Shown here: positions 38,148-47,583 of the stretch, piece by piece
How positions within the stretch are numbered: position 1 is the first letter of the stretch
Layout of the letters: every line of letters starts with the position of its first letter
NCBI GenBank assembly: GCA_017626305.1
Contig: JAGAIW010000017.1
Coordinates: 1 to 47,583 of the forward strand
Direction of reading: 5' to 3'
Origin: Clostridia bacterium
GTDB taxonomy: Bacteria; Bacillota; Clostridia; Christensenellales; Borkfalkiaceae
DNA: 47,583 nt
Position numbers and translations under genes: made by a program
The notes under the pieces: generated by a model
Databases searched by the model: none
What the model saw: only the letters and a program-made list of their open reading frames with translations
Told to the model about the DNA's origin: nothing

Positions 38148-39307
38148 ACGTATTTCTTCAAGTCTTCCGCTTTATCCGTGCGTTCCCACGTAAAGCCTTT
38201 ATAGCCGAAGTGTCCGTAAGCCGCCGTCTTTTTGAAGACGGGTTTTCTCAAATCGAGCGAACGGATAATAGCGTACGGACGCAAGTCGAATTCTTTCTTG
38301 ACGATTTCCGCCAAGCGTTCGTCGTCCAGCTTACCCGTGCCGTGGCTATCGACGAATACCGAAACGGGGTTGGCTACGCCGATTGCGTAGGCGACTTGAA
38401 TTTCCAGCTCGTCCGCAAGCCCTGCCGCCACCATATTCTTGGCGATATATCTGCAATAATACGCCGCACTTCTGTCCACCTTCGTCGGGTCTTTTCCCGA
38501 GAACGCGCCGCCGCCGTGCGCGCATCTTCCGCCGTAGGTATCTACGATAATTTTTCTACCCGTCAAGCCGCTGTCCCCTTCCGGACCGCCGATTTCAAAA
38601 CGACCCGTGGGGTTGATATAGATTTTAGTATTTTCGTCCATAAGCTCGGACGGAATAATTTCGTCGATAACGTATTTTTTGATATCTTCGTGGATTTGAT
38701 TTTGTTCCACTTCCTTATCGTGTTGCGTGGAAACGACGACGGTATCCACACGCTTAGCAACGCCGTCTACGTATTCTACGGTCACCTGCGTTTTTCCGTC
38801 GGGGCGCAGGTACTTTAAAAGACCTTGCTTTCTCACGTCCGTCAAGCGTTTGGCAAGACGATGGGAAAGAGAAAGGGTCAAAGGCATAAGCTCTTTGGTT
38901 TCACGACAAGCATACCCAAACATCATGCCCTGATCGCCCGCGCCGAGCTGATCGGCTTCGTCGCCGCCGCTTATCTTACGTTCCAACGACGCGTTGACGC
39001 CCATGGCGATATCGGGGGACTGTTGGTGGATTGCCGTCATAATTTTGCATTTGTCATACGCAAACGTACCGAAATCGTAGCCGATATCCTTAATAATTTG
39101 ACGGGCTGTTTTTTCATAATCTACGTTTGCCGAAGTGGTAACTTCGCCCATAATGAGCAAAGTGTCAAACGCCGCCGAGCACTCGATTGCCGCGCGTGCG
39201 GTAGGGTCGACGGCTAAAATAGCGTCTAAGATACCGTCGGAAATGTTATCGCAAACCTTATCGGGATGCCCTTCGGTGACGCTTTCGCTGGTAAAAAACT
39301 TTTTCAT
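38144..39307 (-). CDS. metK: S-adenosylmethionine synthetase
   Basis: MetK makes SAM from methionine and ATP. The start at ATG 39307 ([20 protein letters not shown]) follows AGAGGA; the frame opens 22 codons earlier without a site. The 387-residue protein has the signature [30 protein letters not shown] and the HP motif in TEGHPDK. The leader (39320-39408) has no recognisable SAM-I S-box but can form a pseudoknot. A consensus promoter lies at 39414-39442. bioY follows closely on the same strand. Confidence 0.97.
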   Translation of the reverse strand: MKKFFTSESVTEGHPDKVCDNISDGILDAILAVDPTARAAIECSAAFDTLLIMGEVTTSANVDYEKTARQIIKDIGYDFGTFAYDKCKIMTAIHQQSPDIAMGVNASLERKISGGDEADQLGAGDQGMMFGYACRETKELMPLTLSLSHRLAKRLTDVRKQGLLKYLRPDGKTQVTVEYVDGVAKRVDTVVVSTQHDKEVEQNQIHEDIKKYVIDEIIPSELMDENTKIYINPTGRFEIGGPEGDSGLTGRKIIVDTYGGRCAHGGGAFSGKDPTKVDRSAAYYCRYIAKNMVAAGLADELEIQVAYAIGVANPVSVFVDSHGTGKLDDERLAEIVKKEFDLRPYAIIRSLDLRKPVFKKTAAYGHFGYKGFTWERTDKAEDLKKYV

Positions 39308-39334
39308 GTAAAAAATCCTCTTTTTAACGATAGT

Positions 39335-39408
39335 TCTTCTCCGCGCTTGGGATTTGCGGACAAGTTCCCACAAAAAGCTTTATCTTTGGCAATATTCTTC
39401 TTCGGGAA
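39335..39408 (-). promoter_or_regulatory. metK leader with H-type pseudoknot potential
   Basis: From the predicted start near 39407 the leader first forms ATATTC/GAATAT. It then carries GGGA (39369-39366), TCCGC (39360-39356), TCCC (39352-39349) and GCGGA (39344-39340) in the order needed for an H-type pseudoknot: GGGA with TCCC, TCCGC with GCGGA. The second stem ends about 30 nt before the start codon. The stems are short, so chance is possible. Confidence 0.4.
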
Positions 39409-39413
39409 TATCT

Positions 39414-39442
39414 ATTATACCCTTTTTTATTGTGCTTGTCAA
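39414..39442 (-). promoter_or_regulatory. Consensus promoter of metK
   Basis: TTGACA (39442-39437), 17 nt, TATAAT (39419-39414) on the minus strand; both boxes match fully. Confidence 0.9.
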
Positions 39443-39466
39443 GTTATTATCATAGGCGAAAGTCGC

Positions 39467-39495
39467 TTGCAAAAAAAAATCGCTTATGATATAAT
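39467..39495 (+). promoter_or_regulatory. Promoter of the radical SAM gene
   Basis: TTGCAA (39467-39472), 17 nt, TATAAT (39490-39495). The -10 ends only 8 nt before the ATG at 39504, so the transcript would begin at or within two bases of the start codon. Confidence 0.75.
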
Positions 39496-39503
39496 AAATA
39501 AGT

Positions 39504-40376
39504 ATGGATAACAAGTGGCAGGAAAATTGCATACTTTGCCCCGTGGAATGTGGCGCAAACCGCCTTAACGGCGTGGGCGCGTGCGGCGTAAAAGGACTTC
39601 GGATAGCCAAATACTATCTCCACCCCTTTGAAGAACCGTGTATTTCCTTTGAAAAGGGCAGCGGCACTATCTTCTTTTGCGGCTGCAATCTTCGCTGCGC
39701 GTATTGTCAAAATTACGAAGTGTCCCGCGCTATGCGCGGCAAGGAAGTTTCCCCCAAGGAGCTTGCGGATATTTTCCGAGAATTAGAAGATATGGGCGCG
39801 GACAATATCTCTTTGGTTACCCCTTCCCACGTCGTACCGCTAATCGTACAGGCGCTAAAATTGTACAAGCCTAAAATCCCGTTGGTATATAACAGCGGCG
39901 GTTACGAAAAGGTGGAAACGCTCCGTTTAATCGATAAGTACGTGGATATTTATTTGCCCGACGTGAAGTTTTATTCCCCCGCCCTTTCCAAGCGGTACTT
40001 GGGCAAGGAAGACTATTTTGAAGTCGCCAGCAAAGCGGTAGCCTTTATGGCGCAAAAGCCCCTTTCCATGACGAAAGAAGGCAAAATGCTGTCGGGTTGT
40101 ATCGTGCGCCACTTGGTTATGCCGTTATGCACGGCGGATTGCAAGCGCATACTCAAATGGTTTTCCGAAGAACTCCCCAAAGACACGTATTTAAGCGTCA
40201 TGAGCCAGTATACTCCGTTTGGGAAGATAGACGGCTTTGACGAGCTTTCGAGAAAAATCACGGCAAGGGAATACGACGCCGCGGTGGAAACGGCGTTTGC
40301 CTTGGGTATACCAAACTTGTTTATCCAAGAGCGTACTTCCGCCAAAACGGAATATATCCCGTCGTGGGATTTTTAA
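39504..40376 (+). CDS. Radical SAM protein, pyruvate-formate-lyase-activating-enzyme-like
   Basis: The 290-residue protein begins with a cysteine-rich segment (CILCPVECGANR, then GACGV) typical of this group, followed by the radical SAM cluster motif FCGCNLRCAYCQNYEVS with C-x3-C-x2-C near residue 58. SLVTPSHVVPLIVQAL and YLPDVKFYS are further family blocks. It resembles stand-alone PflA-like proteins of unknown substrate. No ribosome binding site precedes the ATG and the promoter leaves no leader, yet the conserved cysteines at residues 9-16 require this start. It is divergent from metK. Confidence 0.9.
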   Translation: MDNKWQENCILCPVECGANRLNGVGACGVKGLRIAKYYLHPFEEPCISFEKGSGTIFFCGCNLRCAYCQNYEVSRAMRGKEVSPKELADIFRELEDMGADNISLVTPSHVVPLIVQALKLYKPKIPLVYNSGGYEKVETLRLIDKYVDIYLPDVKFYSPALSKRYLGKEDYFEVASKAVAFMAQKPLSMTKEGKMLSGCIVRHLVMPLCTADCKRILKWFSEELPKDTYLSVMSQYTPFGKIDGFDELSRKITAREYDAAVETAFALGIPNLFIQERTSAKTEYIPSWDF

Positions 40377-40495
40377 CGGATCGCCGATTTTAAACGGACG
40401 ATTTCCCCCGTCAAATAAGCGGCGCGCTTGGGATTTGCAGCGGAAAGCTCCCCTTCCAAGCGTTTGATTTTCAATAATACTTTTTCTTGTTTCAT
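40373..40495 (-). CDS. Possible 40-residue helical protein
   Basis: An ATG at 40495 opens 40 codons ending at TAA 40373. The product (starting MKQEKVLLKIKRLEGELSAA) is a single basic amphipathic helix with heptad-like Leu/Ile spacing. It converges on the radical SAM gene, overlapping its stop by 3 nt, and fills the otherwise empty 150-nt gap. No clear ribosome binding site is seen, so it may be chance. Nothing similar is recognised. Confidence 0.35.
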   Translation of the reverse strand: MKQEKVLLKIKRLEGELSAANPKRAAYLTGEIVRLKSAIR

Positions 40496-40526
40496 ATCTT
40501 TACTTTGCGTCAAAAGGAGCGCGATT

Positions 40527-42416
40527 ATGCTTATACAAGCCAACAACGTATGTTTCGGATTTCAGGGCGGTTCTCTTTTAGAAAACGTCACGTTTACGCT
40601 GTCCGAAAACGAGCGCGTGGGGCTGATCGGCGGCAACGGCGAAGGCAAAACGACGCTCATTCGGTTGATGCTTGGCGAGTTAGAAACGGAAAGCGGTACG
40701 CTCGTCCAAAAAAACGGGATACGTATCGGTTATTTGGCGCAAAACGGCGGCTACGATTCGGATAACACCGTGTACGGCGAAATGCGCGAAGTGTTCGCCG
40801 AAGATATCCGCTTGTTAGACCAGCTTAGCGAAGTGGAAAACGCTATCGCTTTGGTGGACGCAAACTCCGCGGAGTACCGCGCGCTTTGCAGTAAGTACGA
40901 AAATCTCAATAAGCGCATAGCCGCGCGGGACAGCTATCACTTCGACGTAAAAATCCGCACGGTGCTTGGCGGTATGGGCTTTGAAAATGCCTACGAACAA
41001 ATTATTTCCACCATGTCGGGCGGAGAGAAAACGCGCTTAAAGCTTTGCCGTTTGCTTTTGGAAGAACCCGAGCTTTTGATTTTGGACGAGCCCACCAACC
41101 ACTTGGATATGAAGACGCTCTTTTGGTTGGAAGAATACCTTTCTTCGTTCAAGGGCGCAATACTCACCGTTTCGCACGATCGGTATTTTTTGGACAAGCT
41201 CGTTACGCAAATTTACGAGCTCGAAAATAAAAAACTGTCCGTTTTTAAGGGCAATTATACCAAGTATAAACAGCTCAAAGCCGAAAGGGTTGCCTATCTT
41301 TTGAAGGAATACGAAAAGCAACGGGAAGAACGGGCGCATATGCAGGACTACGTGGATAGAAATCTCGTTCGCGCGTCCACCACCAAAATGGCGCAATCGC
41401 GTAGAAAGGCGTTGGAGAAAATGGAGCTTATTGAAAAGCCGTCCCTGCCCCCTACGCCGCCGCGGTTTAGCTTTACCTACGCCGAAAAGCCGTACGAAAA
41501 CGTGTTGGAAGTAAACGGCTTACAGCTAAAAGCAGGCGAAAAGATATTGCTTTCCGACGCGTCTTTTTCCATAAGACGGGGTGAAAAATGCGCTATCGTC
41601 GGGGATAACGGCACGGGAAAATCCACGCTCGTCAAATTACTCGTTGAAAACAAAAACCCCGCCGTTCGCTTTGGTAGATTTGTTAAAGTCGCCTGTTACG
41701 ATCAGGAAAACGCCAACCTTTTTCCAAACAATACCGTTTTGGAAGAACTGTGGGGTCGACACGTCACTTGGGAACAAACCAAGGTTCGCGGCATTTTGGC
41801 GCAGGCAGGACTCCCCGCCGAAGATATGGATAAAAAGGTGCGTATGCTTTCCGGTGGCGAACGGGCAAAGCTCGCCTTGGCGGTATTCGAGTGTGAAAAC
41901 GGCAACGTCCTTATCTTGGACGAGCCCACCAACCATCTTGACCTTGCCGCGCGCGAAAGCTTGGAAAACGCCCTGCAAACCTTCGACGGCACGCTTTTAT
42001 TCGTTTCGCACGATCGGTATTTTATCAAGGCGTTGGCAGGAAAAATTATAGAGCTGGAAAACGGCAACGCCTACGCCTTTACGGGCAGCTACGAAGAATA
42101 CACGGCGTATAAAAACGAGCAAAAACAAAACGTTGCACGCATACATGCTCCCGTCGTTTCCCCTTCCACCGAACCGAAAAACAACTATCACCGCTCTAAG
42201 GAAGACCGCGCCGCAGACGCACGCAAGCGGACGCGTATCAAAAAGATAGAAGACGAAATCGCCGCGCTTGAACGGGAAGAAACGGATATCAACGCCGCTC
42301 TTTCTACCCCCGAAGTAACGTCCAACTTTGCGCTCTTGCAAGAAAAATGCAACCGCTTGGAAAAAATCAAAACGCTGTTGGATACGCTCTACGAAGAATA
42401 CGAAACGCTCATTTAA
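40527..42416 (+). CDS. ABC-F family ATPase (ribosome-associated)
   Basis: The start at ATG 40527 (MLIQANNVCFGF) follows AAGGAG; the frame is open further upstream without a site. The 629-residue protein has two ABC domains and no membrane segment. Domain 1 has Walker A GGNGEGKTT, signature MSGGEKTRL and Walker B LLILDEPTNHLD; domain 2 has GDNGTGKST, LSGGERAKL and VLILDEPTNHLD. A charged linker with RASTTKMAQSRRKALEKME lies between them, and a C-terminal coiled coil follows (RKRTRIKKIEDEIAALEREE). ABC-F proteins bind the ribosomal E site and help translation or give antibiotic protection; which applies here cannot be decided. Confidence 0.93.
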   Translation: MLIQANNVCFGFQGGSLLENVTFTLSENERVGLIGGNGEGKTTLIRLMLGELETESGTLVQKNGIRIGYLAQNGGYDSDNTVYGEMREVFAEDIRLLDQLSEVENAIALVDANSAEYRALCSKYENLNKRIAARDSYHFDVKIRTVLGGMGFENAYEQIISTMSGGEKTRLKLCRLLLEEPELLILDEPTNHLDMKTLFWLEEYLSSFKGAILTVSHDRYFLDKLVTQIYELENKKLSVFKGNYTKYKQLKAERVAYLLKEYEKQREERAHMQDYVDRNLVRASTTKMAQSRRKALEKMELIEKPSLPPTPPRFSFTYAEKPYENVLEVNGLQLKAGEKILLSDASFSIRRGEKCAIVGDNGTGKSTLVKLLVENKNPAVRFGRFVKVACYDQENANLFPNNTVLEELWGRHVTWEQTKVRGILAQAGLPAEDMDKKVRMLSGGERAKLALAVFECENGNVLILDEPTNHLDLAARESLENALQTFDGTLLFVSHDRYFIKALAGKIIELENGNAYAFTGSYEEYTAYKNEQKQNVARIHAPVVSPSTEPKNNYHRSKEDRAADARKRTRIKKIEDEIAALEREETDINAALSTPEVTSNFALLQEKCNRLEKIKTLLDTLYEEYETLI

Positions 42417-42520
42417 CAAAGCACATACGAAGGGCGTACTGAGCCAAAGCGAAGTATCTCCTAATACGCAAGTCCGTTTTCCCGTTTTTAAAAAAATAAA
42501 AAAAATTTTTTCTAAACCCC

Positions 42521-42549
42521 TTGACAACTCCGCAAAAATGTGATATTAT
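42521..42549 (+). promoter_or_regulatory. Promoter of the SPFH-RHH genes
   Basis: TTGACA (42521-42526), 17 nt, TATTAT (42544-42549). AGGAGG follows at 42570-42575. The 100 nt before it, after the ABC-F stop, hold AT-rich sequence with no clear terminator. Confidence 0.85.
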
Positions 42550-42585
42550 TTTGATATCAAAACCATACAGGAGGTTTAGTAGGTT

Positions 42586-43614
42586 ATGGAAGAAATTTTA
42601 TTAAAGAACAAGAAACACGGTATGCAAACGCTGCTTGCGTGTATTGCGTTGGAATTGATTTGCGTTGCGGCAATGGTTTGCGGCGGCATCATTATGGAGC
42701 AAATGCCCGATATATTTACGCTTGGCGTCGTTTTGCTGGTAGTCGGTATCGTCGGAGCGTGTATCGCATGGATACCTTTGGTTGGTCTTCGCATTTTAAA
42801 ACCGCAAGAAGCGCTCGCTTTGACTTTATTTGGAAAGTACATAGGCACGATAAAAGGCGAAGGCTTTTACGCCATTAACCCTTTTTGCGTAGCGGTAAAT
42901 CCTGCGGCTCAAACCAAGCTCAATCAAAGCGGCGACGTCAAACACTCGCAAGCGCAACCCAGCGTGAATGCTGATTTGAACATCTCGTTTGAAATCCCCA
43001 ACAAAAAGCTTTCGTTAAAGATTATGACGCTGAATAATAACCGTCAAAAGGTCAACGATTGTTTGGGTAACCCCGTAGAAATCGGTATTGCCGTTATGTG
43101 GCGTATCGTCGACACGGCAAAAGCCGTATTCAACGTGGATAACTATAAAGAATATTTGTCCTTACAATGCGACAGCGCATTGAGAAACGTGGTACGCATT
43201 TATCCCTACGACGTAGCCCCCGGCGTGGATACGACGGGTGACGGCGTAGCCGACGACGGCAGTTTGCGCGGTTCTTCCGACGTAGTAGCTTCGCGCATCC
43301 GCGACGAAATTCAAGCGCGCGTAGACGAAGCCGGTTTGGAAATTATCGAAGCGCGTATCACCTATTTGGCGTATGCGCCCGAAATTGCAGCGGTTATGTT
43401 GCAACGTCAACAGGCGTCGGCGATTATCGACGCAAGAAAAATGATTGTAGACGGCGCAGTCGGTATGGTAGAAATGGCGTTGGAACGCCTGAACGAAAAT
43501 CAGCTTGTAACGCTGGACGAAGAACGCAAAGCGGCAATGGTATCCAACCTTTTGGTGGTGCTTTGCGGCAACCACGACGCGCAGCCTATCGTCAACACGG
43601 GTAGCTTGTATTAA
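42586..43614 (+). CDS. SPFH (stomatin/prohibitin/flotillin) domain protein
   Basis: The 342-residue protein has two N-terminal membrane helices (LLACIALELICVAAMVCGGI and TLGVVLLVVGIVGACIAWI), then the SPFH domain from about residue 75 (ILKPQEALALTLFGKYIGTI, YAINPF, NPVEIGIAVMWRIVDTAKAV, SLQCDSALRNVVRIYPYD) and a helical region after it (VASRIRDEIQARVDEAGLEI, then APEIAAVMLQRQQASAIIDA). SPFH proteins form ring or raft-like membrane assemblies that organise proteases or lipids. A small ribbon-helix-helix protein follows 81 nt later, which is a recurrent pair in Firmicutes. Confidence 0.92.
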   Translation: MEEILLKNKKHGMQTLLACIALELICVAAMVCGGIIMEQMPDIFTLGVVLLVVGIVGACIAWIPLVGLRILKPQEALALTLFGKYIGTIKGEGFYAINPFCVAVNPAAQTKLNQSGDVKHSQAQPSVNADLNISFEIPNKKLSLKIMTLNNNRQKVNDCLGNPVEIGIAVMWRIVDTAKAVFNVDNYKEYLSLQCDSALRNVVRIYPYDVAPGVDTTGDGVADDGSLRGSSDVVASRIRDEIQARVDEAGLEIIEARITYLAYAPEIAAVMLQRQQASAIIDARKMIVDGAVGMVEMALERLNENQLVTLDEERKAAMVSNLLVVLCGNHDAQPIVNTGSLY

Positions 43615-43630
43615 GCAATATAAAAATATT

Positions 43631-43666
43631 TTGCGGCGTACGCCGCAAGCGTTTGTAAACAAACGC
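43631..43666. repeat. Two adjacent hairpins between SPFH and RHH genes
   Basis: TTGCGGCG/CGCCGCAA (43631-43638 with 43641-43648) and GCGTTTG/CAAACGC (43649-43655 with 43660-43666) are directly adjacent. No T run follows, so they more likely affect mRNA stability or differential expression of the two genes than termination. Confidence 0.5.
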
Positions 43667-43695
43667 AAAAAATCCAAGTTAGGCAGGTAAACCAC

Positions 43696-43899
43696 ATGAA
43701 CGACAATCAAAAAAAACAAGTCCCCTTGCGATTATCCCCCAAACTGTATAACGCCATAGCGGCGTGGGCGGAAGACGATTTTCGCTCGGTAAACGGACAA
43801 ATCGAATACCTGCTTTCCGAATGTGTACGCCAACGTAAAAAGAACGGCAAGTACGTTTCGGACGAAATCGACGTGCCGCCTGAGTTGGATATACAATAA
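43696..43899 (+). CDS. Arc-like ribbon-helix-helix protein
   Basis: The 67-residue protein begins with a basic tail and an Arc/MetJ-type strand [20 protein letters not shown], followed by a second helix [20 protein letters not shown]. This is the ribbon-helix-helix DNA-binding fold, with an acidic C-terminus ([12 protein letters not shown]). It is encoded behind the SPFH gene. It could regulate that gene or act as a structural partner. There is no toxin gene nearby, so a toxin-antitoxin role is not supported. Confidence 0.85.
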   Translation: MNDNQKKQVPLRLSPKLYNAIAAWAEDDFRSVNGQIEYLLSECVRQRKKNGKYVSDEIDVPPELDIQ

Positions 43900-43902
43900 C
43901 AA

Positions 43903-43937
43903 ATTACCCCGCTTCATAACGAAGCGGGGTCTTATTT
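43903..43937. terminator. Bidirectional terminator between RHH gene and dnaJ
   Basis: ACCCCGCTTC (43906-43915) pairs with GAAGCGGGGT (43921-43930). CTTATTT follows on the plus strand and AATTTG on the minus strand. Confidence 0.8.
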
Positions 43938-43945
43938 CCCTTATT

Positions 43946-45091
43946 TTACTTAAACGGTTTTTCACCGTACAACGCTTCTACGCCGTCCGAATACCGTTTC
44001 ATGCGTTCGCATTGTTTGAGTTCAAACTCTTTATCCAGCCGTTCAATCTCTTTCTTTTGGTCTTTGGAAAGCTTGGTGGGCACTTCGACGATCACGCGGA
44101 GAATTAAATTCCCCGTGCCGCGCGTTGCGGTGCGGATACCCTTACCGCGTACGGTAAAGATTTGTCCGCTTTGCGTACCTTCGGGAATGGTAAACTCAAA
44201 CGTATCGTCAATGGACGGTACTTTCACCGTGCCGCCAAGCGCCGCCGTCTTAAAGGATATCGGCAAATCCAACCGCAAATCGAATTTTTCTCTTTGAAAA
44301 AGCTTGTGCGGCTCTACCTTAAACACGATAATCAAGTCCCCGGGAATACCGCCCATAGGCGCGGCTTGCCCAAAGCCCTTCTTTTTCATGTAGCTGCCCG
44401 TGTCCACCCCCGCAGGAATGTCGATAGTCACCGTCGTTTCCTTTCTCAGCGAGCCTTTACCCTTACATTCGGGACATTTTTCCTTAATCGTTCTACCGCT
44501 ACCGCCACAATCGGGACAAACGGATTGACGAATCGTCCTGCCGAACATGGTGTTTTGAATTTGCTGTACCACCCCTTGTCCGTTACATTTAGAACAAGTC
44601 GTATATTCCGTACCGTTTTTCGCGCCCGTACTCTTACAAGCCGCGCAAGGTTCGTTACGCATATACGAAAAAGTCTTTTTGCAGCCCTTTGCCGCGTCCA
44701 TAAACGAAAGACTCATTTCCCGTTGGATATCTTCACCCACTTCCGAACGCGCCGAACGCGCGCCGCCGCCAAAACCGCCGCCGAAAATGTTACTGAAAAT
44801 ATCACCAAGGTCTTCAAACCCGCCAAAACCGCTTGCGCCACCGCCAAAGCCGCCAAAACCGCCCATTCCGGGGTGTTCCAGCTCGTAATCGTACGCCGCG
44901 CGTTTTTGTTGGTCGGACAGCGTTTCGTTGGCTTCGTTAATTTCCTTAAAACGTTCTGCCGCTTCGGCATTCCCCTGATTCCTATCGGGGTGGTATTTCA
45001 TTGCAAGCTTTCTATACGCCGCTTTAATTTCTTCGGGCGTAGCCTTTTTATCCACGCCGAGAATATCGTAATAATTCTTTTTATCCGCCAT
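43946..45091 (-). CDS. dnaJ: Chaperone DnaJ
   Basis: The start at ATG 45091 ([20 protein letters not shown]) follows AAGGAT. The 381-residue type A co-chaperone has the J domain with HPD ([10 protein letters not shown]), a Gly/Phe-rich region ([16 protein letters not shown]), four zinc motifs ([32 protein letters not shown]) and the C-terminal substrate-binding domains. It stimulates DnaK ATPase activity. It is 81 nt behind dnaK on the same strand, with a hairpin (45114-45137) between the genes. Confidence 0.97.
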   Translation of the reverse strand: MADKKNYYDILGVDKKATPEEIKAAYRKLAMKYHPDRNQGNAEAAERFKEINEANETLSDQQKRAAYDYELEHPGMGGFGGFGGGASGFGGFEDLGDIFSNIFGGGFGGGARSARSEVGEDIQREMSLSFMDAAKGCKKTFSYMRNEPCAACKSTGAKNGTEYTTCSKCNGQGVVQQIQNTMFGRTIRQSVCPDCGGSGRTIKEKCPECKGKGSLRKETTVTIDIPAGVDTGSYMKKKGFGQAAPMGGIPGDLIIVFKVEPHKLFQREKFDLRLDLPISFKTAALGGTVKVPSIDDTFEFTIPEGTQSGQIFTVRGKGIRTATRGTGNLILRVIVEVPTKLSKDQKKEIERLDKEFELKQCERMKRYSDGVEALYGEKPFK

Positions 45092-45113
45092 AATGTATCC
45101 TTGATAGCGTATA

Positions 45114-45137
45114 CGGGTTTGGCATAAACCAAACCCG
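45114..45137 (-). repeat. Intergenic hairpin between dnaK and dnaJ
   Basis: CGGGTTTGG and CCAAACCCG form a 9-bp stem with a 6-nt loop and no T run on the minus strand. It probably acts in mRNA processing or stability and could set the dnaK:dnaJ ratio. Confidence 0.5.
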
Positions 45138-45172
45138 AATAGCACTTTGTTTTACTTGATTATCTTTTGCGA

Positions 45173-47023
<1,851 letters not shown>

Positions 47024-47138
47024 TTATATGTACCCATACCAAAACACGCTTAAACAAAAAAACAAAAAAAATTTTACGAACGTTTTTCTTTTTTCTTTCA
47101 TATATTGATAGTACATCAAACGTTAAGGCGGTGCAGTC

Positions 47139-47438
47139 ATGGAAATTAGCTTTTCACAGCTTAGAGCAAAAGAAGTTATCAATACACAAGACGGAAGAAA
47201 GCTGGGGAAGGTTTGCGACGTGGTGCTTTGTTACCCCGAAAATAAATGGCTGGGTATCGTTGCGCCTAACGGCAGGGCTTTCGGCTTGAAGAAAAACGGG
47301 CTATTTATCGAGCTTAGGCAAATCGTCAAAATCGGCGACGACGTCATTTTAGTCAACGTCGACGCGCCGAAAAAACACGGCGACAGACCGGATTTTTGTC
47401 CCCCGCCCGACAGGCGTTCGTTTGAAGAATACGAATAA
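47139..47438 (+). CDS. YlmC/YmxH-family PRC-barrel protein
   Basis: The 99-residue protein is a single PRC-barrel domain: LRAKEVINTQDGRKLGKVCD, then NKWLGIVAPNGRAFGLKKNG and IVKIGDDVILVNVD. This matches the YlmC/YmxH family found mainly in spore-forming Firmicutes and named for sporulation, although a direct role is not settled. A Pro/Arg-rich tail follows (KHGDRPDFCPPPDRRSFEEYE). AAGGCGG precedes the ATG. A -10-like CATATATT lies about 45 nt upstream; whether it is used by SigA or a sporulation sigma cannot be told. Confidence 0.88.
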   Translation: MEISFSQLRAKEVINTQDGRKLGKVCDVVLCYPENKWLGIVAPNGRAFGLKKNGLFIELRQIVKIGDDVILVNVDAPKKHGDRPDFCPPPDRRSFEEYE

Positions 47439-47449
47439 TCAAAATAAAT

Positions 47450-47477
47450 ATCCACTGGCATAGCCAGTGGTTTTTAC
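47450..47477 (+). terminator. Terminator of ymxH
   Basis: CCACTGGC (47452-47459) pairs with GCCAGTGG (47463-47470), then TTTTT. Its core GGCATAGCC recurs in the next palindrome. Confidence 0.8.
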
Positions 47478-47583
47478 TTTTCGGGCATAGCCCTAATACT
47501 ACCAGCAGGGCACAAGTGCCCTTTCGGGATGCCTGGCAGCGTGCTTTAATTACTTGCCACCCTTAAAAGGGTCATGTGGGTCA
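47478..47583. repeat. Palindrome-rich intergenic repeat at window edge
   Basis: After the ymxH terminator come CGGGCATAGCCC (about 47482-47492), AGGGCACAAGTGCCCT (about 47507-47523), a pair CTGGCAG/TTGCCA and CCCTTAAAAGGG (about 47562-47573). The first shares the GGCATAGCC core with the preceding terminator stem. No coding frame is evident. It looks like a REP-type cluster or the edge of an unidentified element or RNA, cut by the window. Confidence 0.45.

Noticed and set aside
39308-39413. SAM-I (S-box) riboswitch upstream of metK
   Set aside because: No AGAGGTGGAGGGA-type core is present in the leader; only the unassigned pseudoknot potential remains.
43696-43899. Antitoxin of a toxin-antitoxin pair
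   Set aside because: The ribbon-helix-helix fold would fit, but the neighbouring genes (SPFH protein, dnaJ) are not toxins and no small toxin frame adjoins it.

Overview
The window is a chromosome segment from a low-to-mid GC Gram-positive bacterium, most likely an uncultured member of class Clostridia (Bacillota). The evidence is a clostridial-type tmRNA tag (ANNNAYALAA), a YlmC/YmxH protein, a SigB/SigF-type partner-switching module, ECF vitamin transporters with THF and cobalamin riboswitches, the DUF421/DUF4363 pair, asnA, and strong Shine-Dalgarno sites with TTGACA-17-TATAAT promoters. A finer taxonomic call (for example a Christensenellales-like gut lineage) would be a guess.

Region 1 (1 to about 3990) is visibly AT-richer than the rest and looks like the end of a mobile or genomic island abutting the 3' end of ssrA (tmRNA, 3994-4356, minus strand). 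It holds the C-terminal part of a superfamily 1 helicase cut by the window edge, a three-gene minus-strand unit of unrecognised, plasmid/ICE-like proteins (one is a 55-residue gene), an operator-like palindrome pair, and a 0.45-kb minus-strand element with a consensus promoter, about a dozen consecutive hairpins and a terminator. I read that element as a large structured non-coding RNA. A second 0.3-kb stretch of nested inverted repeats lies between it and ssrA.

Region 2 (4450-11829) is one long minus-strand operon: lgt, pncB, lspA, an RluA-family pseudouridine synthase, a DUF512 radical-SAM-like protein, der and plsY. Region 3 (11934-19330) holds a THF-riboswitch-controlled folate S component, the DUF421/DUF4363 pair, an ECF sigma factor overlapping a large membrane-anchored putative anti-sigma protein, a UDP-sugar pyrophosphorylase, and a cobalamin-riboswitch-controlled DUF4430 lipoprotein followed by an ECF S component (candidate B12 capture and uptake). 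Region 4 (19387-27490) has pgm/manB and tkt, an S41 protease with a PucR-type regulator, and an unknown multi-pass membrane protein behind a perfect promoter.

Region 5 (27513-36267, minus strand) has mntP, a four-gene STAS / degenerate-HATPase / sigma / HATPase module, a permease with tsaD, and secA-prfB. Region 6 (36447-47477) has asnA, bioY, metK with a pseudoknot-capable leader, a probably leaderless radical SAM gene, an ABC-F protein, an SPFH protein with a ribbon-helix-helix partner, dnaK-dnaJ without adjacent hrcA/grpE or CIRCE, and ymxH. Palindrome clusters occur at 23271-23412 and 47450-47583. No rRNA, tRNA, CRISPR array or intact transposase was seen.
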